Positions 30,001 to 38,481 of a stretch of 64,000 nt of DNA are shown here, one piece after another. The notes under the pieces were generated by a model that saw only the letters and a list, made by a program, of their open reading frames with translations, was not told the origin of the DNA and made no database searches. A program made the position numbers and the translations under genes. Source of the DNA: Gammaproteobacteria bacterium (GTDB lineage Bacteria; Pseudomonadota; Gammaproteobacteria; Pseudomonadales; Azotimanducaceae); contig JAPPGA010000063.1 in NCBI GenBank assembly GCA_028821515.1, positions 1 through 64,000 of the forward strand, read 5' to 3'. Position 1 is the first letter of the stretch, and each line of letters starts with the position of its first letter.

Positions 30001-30311
30001 GCATCCTGGGCCAGAACACGGTCGAGGATCTCGAGCGCCCGCCGTTCGTCGCCTTCTTCCTGGCGGTTCAGGGTGGCGATGGCCCAGTTGACGCGCGCAT
30101 CCAGCCATTCCGGAGCGCGACCGGCGACTTCGGAGAACGCCGCTTCTGCCGCCGCGTACTCGTATTGCCCCATGAGCGCCACACCACGATCATTCAGGCT
30201 GACGTCCTCGGGAGACGGTGCGGTGCCGGGGGTGCAGCCCGCGAACACGAATGCCGCCACGCAGGCCGCTGCTGTGCAGCGGGACGCGCGGAGGAGGGCG
30301 CCGCCGATCAT
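27063..30311 (-). CDS. Large lipoprotein: TPR domain, FG-GAP/VCBS repeats and beta-rich C-terminus
   Basis: 1082 residues from the ATG at 30311. That start gives a lipoprotein signal ending AAFVFAGC, with the acylated Cys at 26; an ATG 36 bases upstream is possible but adds a polar stretch. TPRs occupy about residues 35-190 (NDRGVALMGQYEYAAAEAAF, ALYVSGILHLYLGEAEPAE). FG-GAP loops follow: DINGDGTLD, DMDDDGDVD, DADHDGDLD, DLDRDRDLD, DTDADGKPE and DFDGDGALE. The last 450 residues are beta-rich and contain DGWIEYPYSQT and WDRVRVVVEEPLP. It has no haem motif. It is the first gene of the three-gene operon, 32 bp before the cytochrome gene, and probably works with it in the envelope. Confidence 0.87.
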   Translation of the reverse strand: MIGGALLRASRCTAAACVAAFVFAGCTPGTAPSPEDVSLNDRGVALMGQYEYAAAEAAFSEVAGRAPEWLDARVNWAIATLNRQEEGDERRALEILDRVLAQDANHARALYVSGILHLYLGEAEPAETMLRRTVEADPDDAFPAYFLGQTLLQSGNHAEAASWFLRAVELDPYLRSAYWAGSQALRRADRIEESEALLADYQRFEDNPAARSAAFSYGRMGPKAQAKTADGVAPAAPASRPAGALFADAVRVATGEWSSATAADINGDGTLDLAAAGPRGSGLFFGSDDGTFVRDPDHPLGKAGPGASLWGDMDDDGDVDVWVCSSGGTRLWLQLEAGAWEAQDAVHDAPCHAGAVFDADHDGDLDVFVTGPEGSELLNNNRDGSFRPLAAETGIGGAAGRQVLVADLDRDRDLDILVLNAAPPHDAWQNDRMWRYEPFPGLEDWRRAPLTAVTAADTDADGKPEIYGASADGEIVAWRRGVASWERESLIPAETSAGTHELAAVDFDGDGALELLAVQPTGVSIVDPRTGTIAWQQSAEGVATAIPLPLDSVAGPALIVAGTQGMDLLPPGPGRFPFLALVLSGRSEADQMRSNASGIGTLIEVRAAGRWTVLDALDSHSGPGQSLVPMSVGLRGHPRADFVALQWTDGVSQTELDLDAERLHEIAETQRQLASCPVLFAWNGETYEFVADVLGVGGLGFFDTPGRYAPPRPFESFLLDTAALSPREGRYRLKFAEPMEENAYLDAARLSVFDLPPGWSMVLDERMGTADPPVTGRPIAYRRSFAPARATDTDGRDVLALVAELDLNAPSTGAADDRFIGLLERDQVLTLEFDTAIDAGGTVLVADGWIEYPYSQTVFAAWQAGLRYRPASLEARGRDGRWQLVAEEFGYPAGMPRTMALPLPDLPAGTDALRLSSNMEIYWDRVRVVVEEPLPIAMPPGQRPLAARIGRTGFARRTTGPQRVPHYAYEARAPYWDAKYQRGFYTAFGDALPLVSRIDSAVAIIGSGEEIHLEFRAGLPPAAGDRRFIAVEFYGWAKDMDLYTEHGETVAPLPLLDGTDAATLDRRTRLHARYNVRFQAGL

Positions 30312-30369
30312 CCTGCAATCCGTCGCGCTTTGCGGTCGTGTCTGCATCGACGTGCCGGCGAGCAGGAAC

Positions 30370-30792
30370 CTACCGGGTCGGCAAGCGGACAGTCGCAGTT
30401 CCGAATACGCGCGTTTCGCGGGCTTCGTTGGCGATCGTGATGTCGATCTCGACGGTCCCGGCGTCTTCGTCGATGTCCGTCACCACTCCAGCAATGGAGT
30501 GCGGCTTGTCGGCGAACACCGGGGCGCGGAACACGGTATCGATTGCGACGATTTCGGACTCGGGCGCCCACCGGTGGATCATCGCTCCAAGGAATCCCTG
30601 GCTCATGACGCCTGGTACCAGCGCGCCCGGAAAGCCCTCCCTGCGGGCAGCTTCGTGATCGGTGAAACGAGGGCCTCCCCAGCCGACGTGGCGCCCGAAA
30701 CGCTTGATATTGTCGACGCTCGTATCCGGCGAGAACGCAGGCAGCTCGGCGCCGAACTCGACATCTTCGATCGTCGCGACCAATTCGCTCAC
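30370..30792 (-). CDS. MaoC-like hot-dog dehydratase domain protein
   Basis: 140 residues, single hot-dog fold of the MaoC/acyl dehydratase type. It starts at GTG 30792, overlapping the stop of its partner (GTGA). The loop where R-specific hydratases carry an Asp-His pair (NPIHxD) here reads GPRFTDHEAA, so the histidine is replaced by Phe and the preceding Asp is absent. The next segment EGFPGALVPGVMSQGFLGAM matches the family. With the neighbouring FAS1-like dehydratase it probably forms a heterodimer acting on a CoA or acyl thioester. The substrate is unknown, and activity is doubtful given the missing pair. Confidence 0.82.
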   Translation of the reverse strand: MSELVATIEDVEFGAELPAFSPDTSVDNIKRFGRHVGWGGPRFTDHEAARREGFPGALVPGVMSQGFLGAMIHRWAPESEIVAIDTVFRAPVFADKPHSIAGVVTDIDEDAGTVEIDITIANEARETRVFGTATVRLPTR

Positions 30793-31232
30793 GAAGACCG
30801 CTCCCTGATGACGGTGCGCGTGTCGGCGTTCGCGACATGCGTGCCGTCCCGGTCGTACAACTCCATGCGCCGCACCAGGAACACCATGCGGCCCGACCGC
30901 CCGGTCTTCTCGTAGATGTCGTGGAGGTGGGACTTGCCGGTCAGTGTCGCGCCGTCGCGTATCGGGGCCATCCATTCGACGGCCTTGCCGGCGTCCATGG
31001 TTACGCCGTTGAGCTCGGGGAAGTCCGGCGGCAGCGAGAGTCCGCCGACCAGGGTCGACACAAATGTTGGTGGCGCCTGCAAATCCGGGTCGGCCGGATC
31101 CGTAAATCGGGCGTCGCGTTCACCGCAGACCAGGGCGTATTCGGCAAAGCTCCTGCCGTCGATCTCGAACTCCGCCTCGTCGAACTCGCGGTTGAGAAAT
31201 GATGCGCGCAACGCTTCGATATCGGCTTCCAA
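30789..31232 (-). CDS. FAS1-like/MaoC N-terminal dehydratase domain protein
   Basis: 147 residues from a TTG at 31232 preceded by GGGAAG eight bases upstream ([20 protein letters not shown]). The frame is open further upstream but that region faces sucC. The fold is the hot-dog domain of FAS1-like dehydratases. [18 protein letters not shown] leads into [20 protein letters not shown], the loop that in catalytic subunits holds the active residues; no Asp-His pair is visible. It overlaps the MaoC-like gene by four bases, the common layout for two-subunit hydratases. An acyl-CoA hydratase role is inferred from family only. Confidence 0.78.
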   Translation of the reverse strand: MEADIEALRASFLNREFDEAEFEIDGRSFAEYALVCGERDARFTDPADPDLQAPPTFVSTLVGGLSLPPDFPELNGVTMDAGKAVEWMAPIRDGATLTGKSHLHDIYEKTGRSGRMVFLVRRMELYDRDGTHVANADTRTVIRERSS

Positions 31233-31441
31233 TCGATTGCTTCCCGGAACGCTTCGAACACGGCCAGATTGACAGATGTGCCGCGTTTCGGCAATACGCC
31301 GGAGCCCGGGCAGGGGTCCGGGACGGGAGCGGCGTTCCCCTATCTCTTCGGCGTTGCGCTGGATATAGTAGGGATCGATTGGGGAGTTCCCCAGCCCCCA
31401 TTTTGGAATTTCGGATAAGTTCCCGGACCGGTGAGGCACGC

Positions 31442-32611
31442 GTGAACCTGCACGAATACCAGGCCAAGAAACTGTTCGCCGACTACGGAATGCCCGTGTC
31501 CGCGGGCATCGCTGCAGACACCGCGGATGATGCTGTCGCGGCGGCAAAGAGAATCGGAGGCTCGCGTTGGGTCTGCAAGGTGCAGGTGCATGCTGGCGGA
31601 CGGGGCAAGGCGGGCGGCGTGAAGGTCGTCGAGTCCCTCGATGGGGTGCGCGGGTTCGCCGAGAACTGGCTGGGCAAGCGGCTGGTGACAGTGCAGACGG
31701 ACGCGGACGGGCAACCGGTGAACCAGGTCTACGTCGAAGCCTGCGCCGACATCGCGCGCGAGCTTTACCTCGGGGCCGTGATCGATCGCGCCTCGCGCCG
31801 CGTAGTGGTGATGGCGTCAAGCGAAGGTGGCGTGGAGATCGAGCAGGTCGCGGCGCAGACGCCGGAAAAGATCCTTCGGGCCGCGATCGATCCCTTCGTT
31901 GGCGCCCAGCCGTACCAGGGGCGGCAGATGGCTTTCTCGCTCGGGCTCGCGGGGGAGCAGGTTCGGGAGTTCGCCGAACTGTTCCTCAACCTGACGCGGA
32001 TGTTCCATGCACTGGACTGTTCGCTGGTCGAGATCAACCCCCTGGTCGTCACCGGTGACGGCCATGTCCACTGTCTCGATGCGAAAATGAACATCGACAA
32101 CAACGCCCTGTACCGCCAACCGGCGTTGCAGGCGCTCCGTGACCCATCGCAGGAGGATCCGCGGGAAGCGCAGGCCGATGCTTTTGGTCTGAACTACGTT
32201 GCGCTCGAAGGCAACATCGGCTGCATGGTCAACGGCGCGGGCCTCGCCATGGGCACGATGGACCTCGTGAAGCTCTATGGGGGCAATCCGGCCAACTTCC
32301 TCGATGTCGGCGGTGGCGCGACCAAGGAGGCTGTCAGCGAGGCGTTTCGCATCATTCTCTCGGACCGCAACGTCAAGGCGGTGCTAATCAACATCTTCGG
32401 CGGCATCGTGTCGTGCGCGATCATCGCCGACGGCATCATCGGCGCTGTGACCGAAGTGGGCGTGGATGTGCCGGTCGTCGTTCGCTTCGAGGGCAACAAC
32501 GCGGAGACTGGCGCAGGGCGGCTCGCGGGCAGCGGCCTGAACCTGATCGCGGCCGACTCCCTCGCGCACGCGGCAGAGCAGGCGGTAAAGGCGGCGGGAG
32601 CGGGGGCGTGA
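31442..32611 (+). CDS. sucC: Succinyl-CoA synthetase (ADP-forming) subunit beta
   Basis: 389 residues, matching the 388 of E. coli. SucC carries the ATP-grasp and succinate-binding part of the TCA-cycle enzyme that turns succinyl-CoA into succinate with nucleotide triphosphate. It starts [20 protein letters not shown] at a GTG with GAGG six bases upstream. [20 protein letters not shown] is the ATP-grasp segment. [16 protein letters not shown] and [16 protein letters not shown] are also family hallmarks. The frame is open upstream, but the GTG start fits both length and ribosome site. It overlaps sucD by four bases. The usual 2-oxoglutarate dehydrogenase genes are not adjacent. Confidence 0.97.
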   Translation: MNLHEYQAKKLFADYGMPVSAGIAADTADDAVAAAKRIGGSRWVCKVQVHAGGRGKAGGVKVVESLDGVRGFAENWLGKRLVTVQTDADGQPVNQVYVEACADIARELYLGAVIDRASRRVVVMASSEGGVEIEQVAAQTPEKILRAAIDPFVGAQPYQGRQMAFSLGLAGEQVREFAELFLNLTRMFHALDCSLVEINPLVVTGDGHVHCLDAKMNIDNNALYRQPALQALRDPSQEDPREAQADAFGLNYVALEGNIGCMVNGAGLAMGTMDLVKLYGGNPANFLDVGGGATKEAVSEAFRIILSDRNVKAVLINIFGGIVSCAIIADGIIGAVTEVGVDVPVVVRFEGNNAETGAGRLAGSGLNLIAADSLAHAAEQAVKAAGAGA

Positions 32612-33486
32612 GCATCCTCGTCGATGTCGGGACGCGCGTAATCTGCCAGGGCCTCACGGGCTCCCAGGGAACGCTGCACAGCCGGCATGCCATCGACTAC
32701 GGCACCCGGCTGGTGGGCGGGGTGACCCCCGGCAAGGGCGGCACCGAACACCTCGGTTTGCCGGTATTCAATACGGTTCAGGAAGCGGTTGCGGCGACGG
32801 GGGCCACGGCATCGGTGATCTACGTCCCGGCGCCGTTCTGCAAGGATTCGATCCTGGAAGCGCTCGACGCTGGCATCGAACTCATCGTCTGCATCACGGA
32901 GGGTATTCCAACCCTCGACATGCTTGCCGTGAAGGCGCGGCTCGACCTCACCCGCACGCGCCTCATCGGTCCGAACTGTCCCGGGGTCATCACTCCGGGC
33001 GCGTGCAAGATCGGCATCATGCCCGCGGACATTCACATGCCCGGACGTGTCGGAATCGTCTCGCGCTCGGGTACGCTGACCTATGAGGCGGTCAAGCAGA
33101 CCACCGACATGGGGTTCGGCCAATCCACATGCGTCGGCATTGGCGGCGATCCGATCCCGGCCAGCAGCTTCGTAGATATCCTGGGACTGTTCCAGTCGGA
33201 CGCCGACACGGAAGCCATCGTCATGGTCGGCGAGATCGGCGGCACGGCGGAGGAGGAAGCGGCGGAGTACATCGGCGCGCACGTCACCAAGCCGGTGGTG
33301 GCCTATATCGCTGGCGTCACTGCGCCGCCGGGCAAGCGCATGGGCCACGCGGGGGCCATTATCGCCGGCGGCAAGGGTACGGCCGAAGAGAAGCTGGCCG
33401 CGCTCGAGACGGCGGGTGTGCGGACTGTCCGCAGCCTGGCCGAAATCGGCGCAGCGCTCGCGGACGTCACCGGTTGGGCGGGGTGA
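32608..33486 (+). CDS. sucD: Succinyl-CoA synthetase subunit alpha
   Basis: 292 residues. SucD binds CoA in its Rossmann domain and carries the phosphohistidine. The start [20 protein letters not shown] is a GTG overlapping the sucC stop (GTGA). [19 protein letters not shown] is the CoA-binding region and [19 protein letters not shown] is conserved. The phosphorylated His lies in [18 protein letters not shown] near residue 248. It forms the heterotetramer with SucC and is surely co-translated with it. Confidence 0.97.
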   Translation: MSILVDVGTRVICQGLTGSQGTLHSRHAIDYGTRLVGGVTPGKGGTEHLGLPVFNTVQEAVAATGATASVIYVPAPFCKDSILEALDAGIELIVCITEGIPTLDMLAVKARLDLTRTRLIGPNCPGVITPGACKIGIMPADIHMPGRVGIVSRSGTLTYEAVKQTTDMGFGQSTCVGIGGDPIPASSFVDILGLFQSDADTEAIVMVGEIGGTAEEEAAEYIGAHVTKPVVAYIAGVTAPPGKRMGHAGAIIAGGKGTAEEKLAALETAGVRTVRSLAEIGAALADVTGWAG

Positions 33487-33558
33487 AAAGCGGCGGGAGA
33501 AGAGGCGGAAGGAGCAGGAAAAGCAAATTTGCGGCGCGCGATGCCCGCGCGGGCCAGG

Positions 33559-33587
33559 ATTGAAAAGATGCCGGGCCGCACCCATAT
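33559..33587 (+). promoter_or_regulatory. Probable sigma-32 (heat-shock) promoter of htpG
   Basis: ATTGAAA at 33559-33565 and ACCCATAT at 33580-33587, separated by 14 bases. This fits the heat-shock consensus CTTGAAA-N(11-16)-CCCCATNT with one mismatch in each element. It stands directly in front of htpG, a classic heat-shock gene, and predicts a transcript start near 33594, about 25 bases before the htpG ATG. Confidence 0.65.
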
Positions 33588-33596
33588 AGGCACGCC

Positions 33597-33623
33597 ATGA
33601 ACCGGTGCCGGACAGACCCATGA
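33597..33623 (+). CDS. Eight-codon leader ORF overlapping the htpG start
   Basis: ATG at 33597 reads MNRCRTDP and stops at TGA 33621-33623, so its stop overlaps the htpG ATG (33620) as ATGA. It begins just after the predicted heat-shock transcript start. If translated, ribosomes would terminate exactly on the htpG start, a possible coupling device. Such tiny ORFs are often fortuitous, hence low confidence. Confidence 0.3.
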   Translation: MNRCRTDP

Positions 33624-35485
33624 CGATCGAGACACGCGGATTCCAGACCGAAGCGAAGCAACTGCTTCACCTCATGATTCACTCCCTGTATTCCAACAGG
33701 GAGATATTCCTGCGCGAACTCATTTCCAATGCCTCGGACGCGATCGACAAGCTGCGTTTCGAGTCCCTGAGCGACGATGCGCTGATTGCCGACGATCCCG
33801 AGTTCAAGATTCACATCGACTTTGATGCGGACGCAAAAACCCTCTCGGTTGCTGACAACGGCATCGGCATGACCCGCGAGGAGGTGATCGAGCAGCTCGG
33901 GACCATCGCGAAATCGGGAACCGCAGAGTTCTTCGAGAGCCTCACCGGCGATCAGCGCCAGGATGCGCAGCTCATCGGCCAGTTCGGCGTCGGGTTCTAC
34001 AGCGCGTTCATGGCTGCCGACGAAGTGGAAGTGCTGACCCGCAGGGCGGGCACAACCGGGGGAACGCTCTGGAAGTCGAAAGGGGAGGACGAGTTCACGG
34101 TGGAGGACGCCGAGGCGGACCGCGGCACGCGGGTCACGCTGCACCTCAAGTCCGACGCCGAGGAGTTCGCCGAGGCGTTCCGCCTGCGGACAATCGTGCG
34201 CCGGTATTCGGACCACATCGGCGTTCCCGTGGTCATGCCGGCCGAGACCGCGGACGACAAGGATGACGATGCCGAAGGCGCCGGGAGCGCACCCGGGGAG
34301 GAGGTGATCAACTCCGCGACGGCGCTCTGGACCCGCTCCCGCAGCGAGATCAAGGACGACGAGTACCGGGAGTTCTACAAGCACGTCTCCCACGACTTCG
34401 AAGACCCGCTGGCCTGGAGCCACAACCGGGTGGAGGGCAGGCTCGAATATACGAGCCTCGTGTTCATTCCCCGCCGCGCGCCCTTCGACCTGTGGAACCG
34501 GGAATCCCCGCGCGGGCTGAAACTCTATGTCCAGCGCGTATTCATCATGGACGATGCCGAGCAGTTCCTGCCGTTGTACCTGCGTTTCGTCAGGGGTATC
34601 GTCGATTCCAATGACCTGCCGCTCAACGTGTCCCGCGAGATTCTGCAGCAGGACCCGGCGGTCACGACGATCAGGAACGCGCTCGCGAAACGCGTTCTCG
34701 ACACCCTTGCAAGGCTAGAAGGCGACGATTACGACTCGTTCTGGGACGAGTTCGGCCAGGTCTTGAAGGAAGGGATCGCGGAAGACTTCGCCAACCGCGA
34801 CACCATCATGAAGCTGCTGCGCTTCTCCTCGACCAAAGCCGAGGATGAGAAACAGCGCACTTCGCTGTCGGACTATGTCGGCCGCATGCAGGAGGGTCAG
34901 GACAGGATCTACTACCTCATCGCCGACAGCCTGGCGACCGCGCGCCAGAGCCCGCACCTTGAAGTGTTCCGGCAGCGGGACATCGAGGTGCTGCTGCTCA
35001 CCGACCGGATCGACGAGTGGTTCATGTCGTTCGTCAACGAATTCGATGGCAAGACGTTGCTGGACGTCACGCGGGGAGAACTCGACCTCGACGGCGAGGA
35101 GAAACCGGAGGACGAGGCCGACGACGACGCGTTGGCCAAGCGCATCAAGGACGCGCTGGAAGAGCGCGTCGAGAGCGTGCGCCGCTCGACGCGGCTGACG
35201 GACTCGCCGGCTTGCCTGGTGCTGGGCGAACACGATATGGGCGCCCAGATGCGCAGGCTGATGGAGGCCACCGGTCAATCGGTGCCCGACTCGAAACCGC
35301 ACTTCGAATTCAATCCGGAGCATCCGCTGGTAGTGAGACTGGACGGCGAGGCGGACGAAGCGCGTTTCGGCGACCTCGTGAAGGTGCTGTTCGACCAGGC
35401 CAGTCTTGCCGAAGGCCAAGCGCTCGCGGACCCCGGAGACTACGTTCGAAGAGTCAATTCGCTGCTGCTCGAACTGCTCGCCTGA
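33620..35485 (+). CDS. htpG: Molecular chaperone HtpG (bacterial Hsp90)
   Basis: 621 residues. ATP-dependent Hsp90 chaperone of the cytosol. The N-terminal GHKL ATPase domain (1-215) includes [39 protein letters not shown] and [11 protein letters not shown]. The middle domain has [31 protein letters not shown] and [19 protein letters not shown]. The C-terminal dimerisation domain ends at LLLELLA. The ATG at 33620 ([16 protein letters not shown]) fits the family; a GTG 15 bases earlier is possible. A likely sigma-32 promoter lies just upstream. An acidic insertion, [20 protein letters not shown], near residue 215 is the usual charged linker. Confidence 0.97.
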   Translation: MTIETRGFQTEAKQLLHLMIHSLYSNREIFLRELISNASDAIDKLRFESLSDDALIADDPEFKIHIDFDADAKTLSVADNGIGMTREEVIEQLGTIAKSGTAEFFESLTGDQRQDAQLIGQFGVGFYSAFMAADEVEVLTRRAGTTGGTLWKSKGEDEFTVEDAEADRGTRVTLHLKSDAEEFAEAFRLRTIVRRYSDHIGVPVVMPAETADDKDDDAEGAGSAPGEEVINSATALWTRSRSEIKDDEYREFYKHVSHDFEDPLAWSHNRVEGRLEYTSLVFIPRRAPFDLWNRESPRGLKLYVQRVFIMDDAEQFLPLYLRFVRGIVDSNDLPLNVSREILQQDPAVTTIRNALAKRVLDTLARLEGDDYDSFWDEFGQVLKEGIAEDFANRDTIMKLLRFSSTKAEDEKQRTSLSDYVGRMQEGQDRIYYLIADSLATARQSPHLEVFRQRDIEVLLLTDRIDEWFMSFVNEFDGKTLLDVTRGELDLDGEEKPEDEADDDALAKRIKDALEERVESVRRSTRLTDSPACLVLGEHDMGAQMRRLMEATGQSVPDSKPHFEFNPEHPLVVRLDGEADEARFGDLVKVLFDQASLAEGQALADPGDYVRRVNSLLLELLA

Positions 35486-35510
35486 TTGAGCGTTTGGCAG
35501 CTTCTTTTGA

Positions 35511-35534
35511 CTTGTTTCGTTTATAAACAACAAG
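35511..35534. promoter_or_regulatory. AT-rich inverted repeat between htpG and gpsA
   Basis: CTTGTT-TC-GTTTA is followed directly by TAAAC-AACAAG, an 11-bp inverted repeat with a two-base interruption. Its core GTTTATAAAC (35519-35528) is a perfect palindrome. It is strikingly AT-rich for this genome. It could be an operator or promoter element for gpsA, which starts 124 bp downstream, or a relic of transcription ending after htpG; there is no clean U-tract. Confidence 0.4.
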
Positions 35535-35657
35535 TTGCGTTAATAATCTTCAGAAAAGTCTAAGTTTTGGGCGATCCCGGCCATTGTTCGGCCTGCTGGA
35601 GTCGCTGGCCATAGGGCGTTTGCTAACATAGCCGGCGTCACGGATGAGACCTCCGAT

Positions 35658-36683
35658 ATGCGAGCCGCTATTGTCGGTGCGGGGAACTTCGGCACGGCCA
35701 TTGCGAACATCATCGCGAAGAACGGCCATTGCACGCATCTGTGGATGCGCGACGCCGAACAGTTGGCCGACATGCGGGCGTACGGGGAGAACCGGCGCTA
35801 TCTGAAGGGCTTCCCCCTGGAAAGCAACGTCGTGCCGACCTGCGACATGGCGGCCGCGGTCGGCGTGAGCGACATCGTGTTCCTGACGGTTCCGAGCGCT
35901 TCGTTCAGGGAGGTGACCCGGGAAGTCGCTCCGCACATGCGGCCGGGGACACTCGTCGTCAGTGGCACCAAGGGCGTCGAGGCCGAGGGGTTCCACCTCA
36001 TGAGCCAGATACTCGACGAACTGTTGCCGGATTGCGTGACGGGCGTCATCAGCGGACCGAACCTGGCAGAGGAGATCGCGGACAAGCACTACGCGGGAAC
36101 CGTCGTGGCAAGCCGCAGCGAGACCCTGCGCGATGCCGTGCAGACGGTGCTTCGCAGCGCCGAATTCCGCGTCTATTCCAGCGCGGACGTGTACGGCGTG
36201 GAGCTCGGCGGCGCGCTCAAGAACATCTACGCCATTGTCTGCGGGATGGGCGCGGCACTCGAGGTGGGGCAGAACACCGTGGGCATGCTGATCACCCGCA
36301 GCCTGGCGGAAATGAGCCGCTTCGCGGTGTCGCTCGGGGCCAATCCCTTTACCTTTCTTGGACTTGCGGGCGTTGGCGACCTGTTCGTGACCTGCACGTC
36401 GCCGCTCAGCCGCAACTTCCAGCTCGGCCATCGCGTCGCCAGCGGTGCAACGCTGGATGAAGCAATGGATCAGCTTGGCAAGCTGGCGGAAGGCGTCAAC
36501 ACGCTGGCGGTTGTCCGCGACAAGAGCATCGAGCTCGACGTGCACATGCCCCTGATGGAAGGGCTGCACGACGTACTGTTCAACGGCGCGGATATCGAAG
36601 CCGTCATCGCCGGGCTCATGACGGGGGAGGTGGTGGCCGACGTGGAATTCGCCGAGCCGAAGACCTGGGGTTTCCAACGTTGA
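35658..36683 (+). CDS. gpsA: Glycerol-3-phosphate dehydrogenase [NAD(P)+]
   Basis: 341 residues. Cytosolic enzyme that reduces dihydroxyacetone phosphate to sn-glycerol 3-phosphate for phospholipid synthesis. The N-terminal Rossmann motif is GAGNFGTAIA (residues 7-16). The later ISGPNLAEEIA and VELGGALKNIYAIVCGMGAA hold the catalytic Lys. GLAGVGDLFVTCTSPLSRNF is the substrate-side signature. Its stop overlaps the TTG start of the next gene (TTGA). In enteric bacteria gpsA follows secB; here it stands after htpG behind a 172-bp AT-rich gap. Confidence 0.96.
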   Translation: MRAAIVGAGNFGTAIANIIAKNGHCTHLWMRDAEQLADMRAYGENRRYLKGFPLESNVVPTCDMAAAVGVSDIVFLTVPSASFREVTREVAPHMRPGTLVVSGTKGVEAEGFHLMSQILDELLPDCVTGVISGPNLAEEIADKHYAGTVVASRSETLRDAVQTVLRSAEFRVYSSADVYGVELGGALKNIYAIVCGMGAALEVGQNTVGMLITRSLAEMSRFAVSLGANPFTFLGLAGVGDLFVTCTSPLSRNFQLGHRVASGATLDEAMDQLGKLAEGVNTLAVVRDKSIELDVHMPLMEGLHDVLFNGADIEAVIAGLMTGEVVADVEFAEPKTWGFQR

Positions 36684-37582
36684 AGTGGTTCGGTTTCACA
36701 TTCGCCGTGGTCGCGGCGTCGACGGCGGTCGCGCAGGATATTCCAGGCGCCCGCGACCCTGACGGAATCGAGCGGTATCCGCGGTCGTGGATCGTGGAGT
36801 ATGAGAACGTTGCCGAAACCCTTCCGTATCGGTTCGTGACGGCGCCGGTGGACAAGATCCGCCAGGACCTTCGCATCGAGGGCGTGCGGGTTTCGGGTCC
36901 CGTGCAGCGCGTGACGTATCGCATCCCCGATGGAGAGGGACTCGACGACATCGTTACCCACTACCGGGACATCCTGGAATCGGTCGGATCCGTCGTGTTT
37001 TCCTGCGAGGGGCCGGACTGCGGCCGCAGCACGATATGGGCCCACGACGTATTCGGCATCCCCATCCTGGTTGCTCCGAATCGCAGCCAGAGATTTCTGA
37101 GCGCCTCCGCCACGATAGGCGGGGTCGCGAAACTCGTTTCCGTCTATGCCGTGCAGCGTGGCAACCGGCGCCTGTATGCGCACGTGGAGGTGGTGGCACC
37201 CGAAAACGAAGTCGTCTTCGACACTAACCGAACGCTCGCGGAGACCCTGGCGCGAACCGGTTTCGCGGTCATCGAAGGTGTCGTCCCCGATGCTGTAGGC
37301 ACGTTGGCCGAAGAAGACATCGCCCGAATCGAGGCGGTGGCGTCCACGCTGGGGGCGTTGGGCCGGGAGACAGTTCACGTCGTGTGCCACCTGTATGGAT
37401 CCGCGCCGGTGGAGGAGCTGAAGCGGGCATCGGAGCGCTGCGCCTCGACGGCGGCCGAGGTTCTTGCGCGTGTGGGTGGCGTCGCTACGCAAGCCTCGGG
37501 ACTTGGACCCCTTGCCCCCCGGGAGGGGTTGGCGGAGGCACGGGTGGAACTGGTGCTGCCGTATCGCCTCCGCAGTGAATGA
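36680..37582 (+). CDS. DUF4892 domain periplasmic protein
   Basis: 300 residues with a signal peptide (LKWFGFTFAVVAASTAVAQ, cut near residue 19) from a TTG that overlaps the gpsA stop. The mature start DIPGARDPDGIERYPRSWIV matches DUF4892 proteins, small exported gammaproteobacterial proteins of unknown role, sometimes with an OmpA-like tail. Such a tail is not obvious here, although the C-terminal 80 residues (EDIARIEAVASTLGALGRET onward, ending VELVLPYRL) recall the OmpA-type layout of search for position and sum over residues only loosely. Two cysteines (CEGPDC) may form a disulphide. It is coupled to gpsA and abuts prmB. Confidence 0.75.
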   Translation: MKWFGFTFAVVAASTAVAQDIPGARDPDGIERYPRSWIVEYENVAETLPYRFVTAPVDKIRQDLRIEGVRVSGPVQRVTYRIPDGEGLDDIVTHYRDILESVGSVVFSCEGPDCGRSTIWAHDVFGIPILVAPNRSQRFLSASATIGGVAKLVSVYAVQRGNRRLYAHVEVVAPENEVVFDTNRTLAETLARTGFAVIEGVVPDAVGTLAEEDIARIEAVASTLGALGRETVHVVCHLYGSAPVEELKRASERCASTAAEVLARVGGVATQASGLGPLAPREGLAEARVELVLPYRLRSE

Positions 37583-38468
37583 CGGCATCGATGCGCTGAT
37601 CGAGGTGTGTGCAGACCGCCTGGCGCGCGAATCCCTCGCATTTGGTCACGGCGGCGCGAATCCCCGAAGCGAGGCGGAACTGCTAGTGCTGGGTTTCCTC
37701 GAGAATCACCCGCTGGAGGAGAACACGCGAGAGTTGCTCGACGATCTTCTCCAGGACCGCATCGTCCGGCGCGTGCCTTCGGCGTATCTCACCGGCGAGG
37801 CGTGGTTTGCCGATCGGTGGTTCGCCGTCCGGTCGGGCGTGATGATCCCGCGGTCGCCCATCCAGGAACTCATTCGGTGTGACTTTTGGCCCTGGCTGCG
37901 CCGGACGCCGGAAACCGTGCTCGACATGTGCTGCGGCACGGGCTGCCTCGGCATCGCCACGGCGCTCCGGTTTCCCGCAGCCCGCGTGACGCTTGTCGAC
38001 ATCGACGAAGCGGCGTTGGCGAACGCGCGGACGAATATCGAGCGGTTTCGACTTGGGGGTCGCGTCGAGGCGCGGCGGTCCGATCTTTTCGACGGGCTCG
38101 ATCACGAGGAGTTCGACCTGGTGCTCGCGAATCCGCCCTATGTCCCTGAGTCCGAGTTCCTTGTGCTGCCGCCGGAATACGCGCACGAGCCTCGTCACGG
38201 ATTGGAGGCGGGGACGGATGGTCTTGACTGTTGGCGCCGACTGCTGGCCGGTATTGGTTCCTGGCTACGCATGGATGGCCTCCTTGTCGGAGAGTCGGGC
38301 AATGCCTCGTCGGCCCTTGAGACCGCGTTTCCGGACCTGCCTTTCCTGTGGCCCGAACTGACGCGGGCGGAGCGTCTGGCCGACGGCGGTTTCGGGGTGT
38401 TCGCGCTGGAAGCCGCCGCCTTGACTTGTCAACCGGAAGGCGACTCCCGATACTTCCGGCAAACCTGA
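37575..38468 (+). CDS. prmB: 50S ribosomal protein L3 N5-glutamine methyltransferase PrmB
   Basis: 297 residues. PrmB methylates a conserved Gln of ribosomal protein L3 using S-adenosylmethionine. An N-terminal helical domain (1-90) precedes [10 protein letters not shown], typical for PrmB as opposed to PrmC. The SAM-binding motif is [11 protein letters not shown] (117-127), and the catalytic NPPY is at 186-189. The GTG at 37575 gives a standard length and overlaps the stop of the DUF4892 gene by eight bases. It stands 13 bp ahead of aroC, the neighbour it has in many gammaproteobacteria. Confidence 0.94.
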   Translation: MNDGIDALIEVCADRLARESLAFGHGGANPRSEAELLVLGFLENHPLEENTRELLDDLLQDRIVRRVPSAYLTGEAWFADRWFAVRSGVMIPRSPIQELIRCDFWPWLRRTPETVLDMCCGTGCLGIATALRFPAARVTLVDIDEAALANARTNIERFRLGGRVEARRSDLFDGLDHEEFDLVLANPPYVPESEFLVLPPEYAHEPRHGLEAGTDGLDCWRRLLAGIGSWLRMDGLLVGESGNASSALETAFPDLPFLWPELTRAERLADGGFGVFALEAAALTCQPEGDSRYFRQT

Positions 38469-38481
38469 CGAGCATAAGCCC

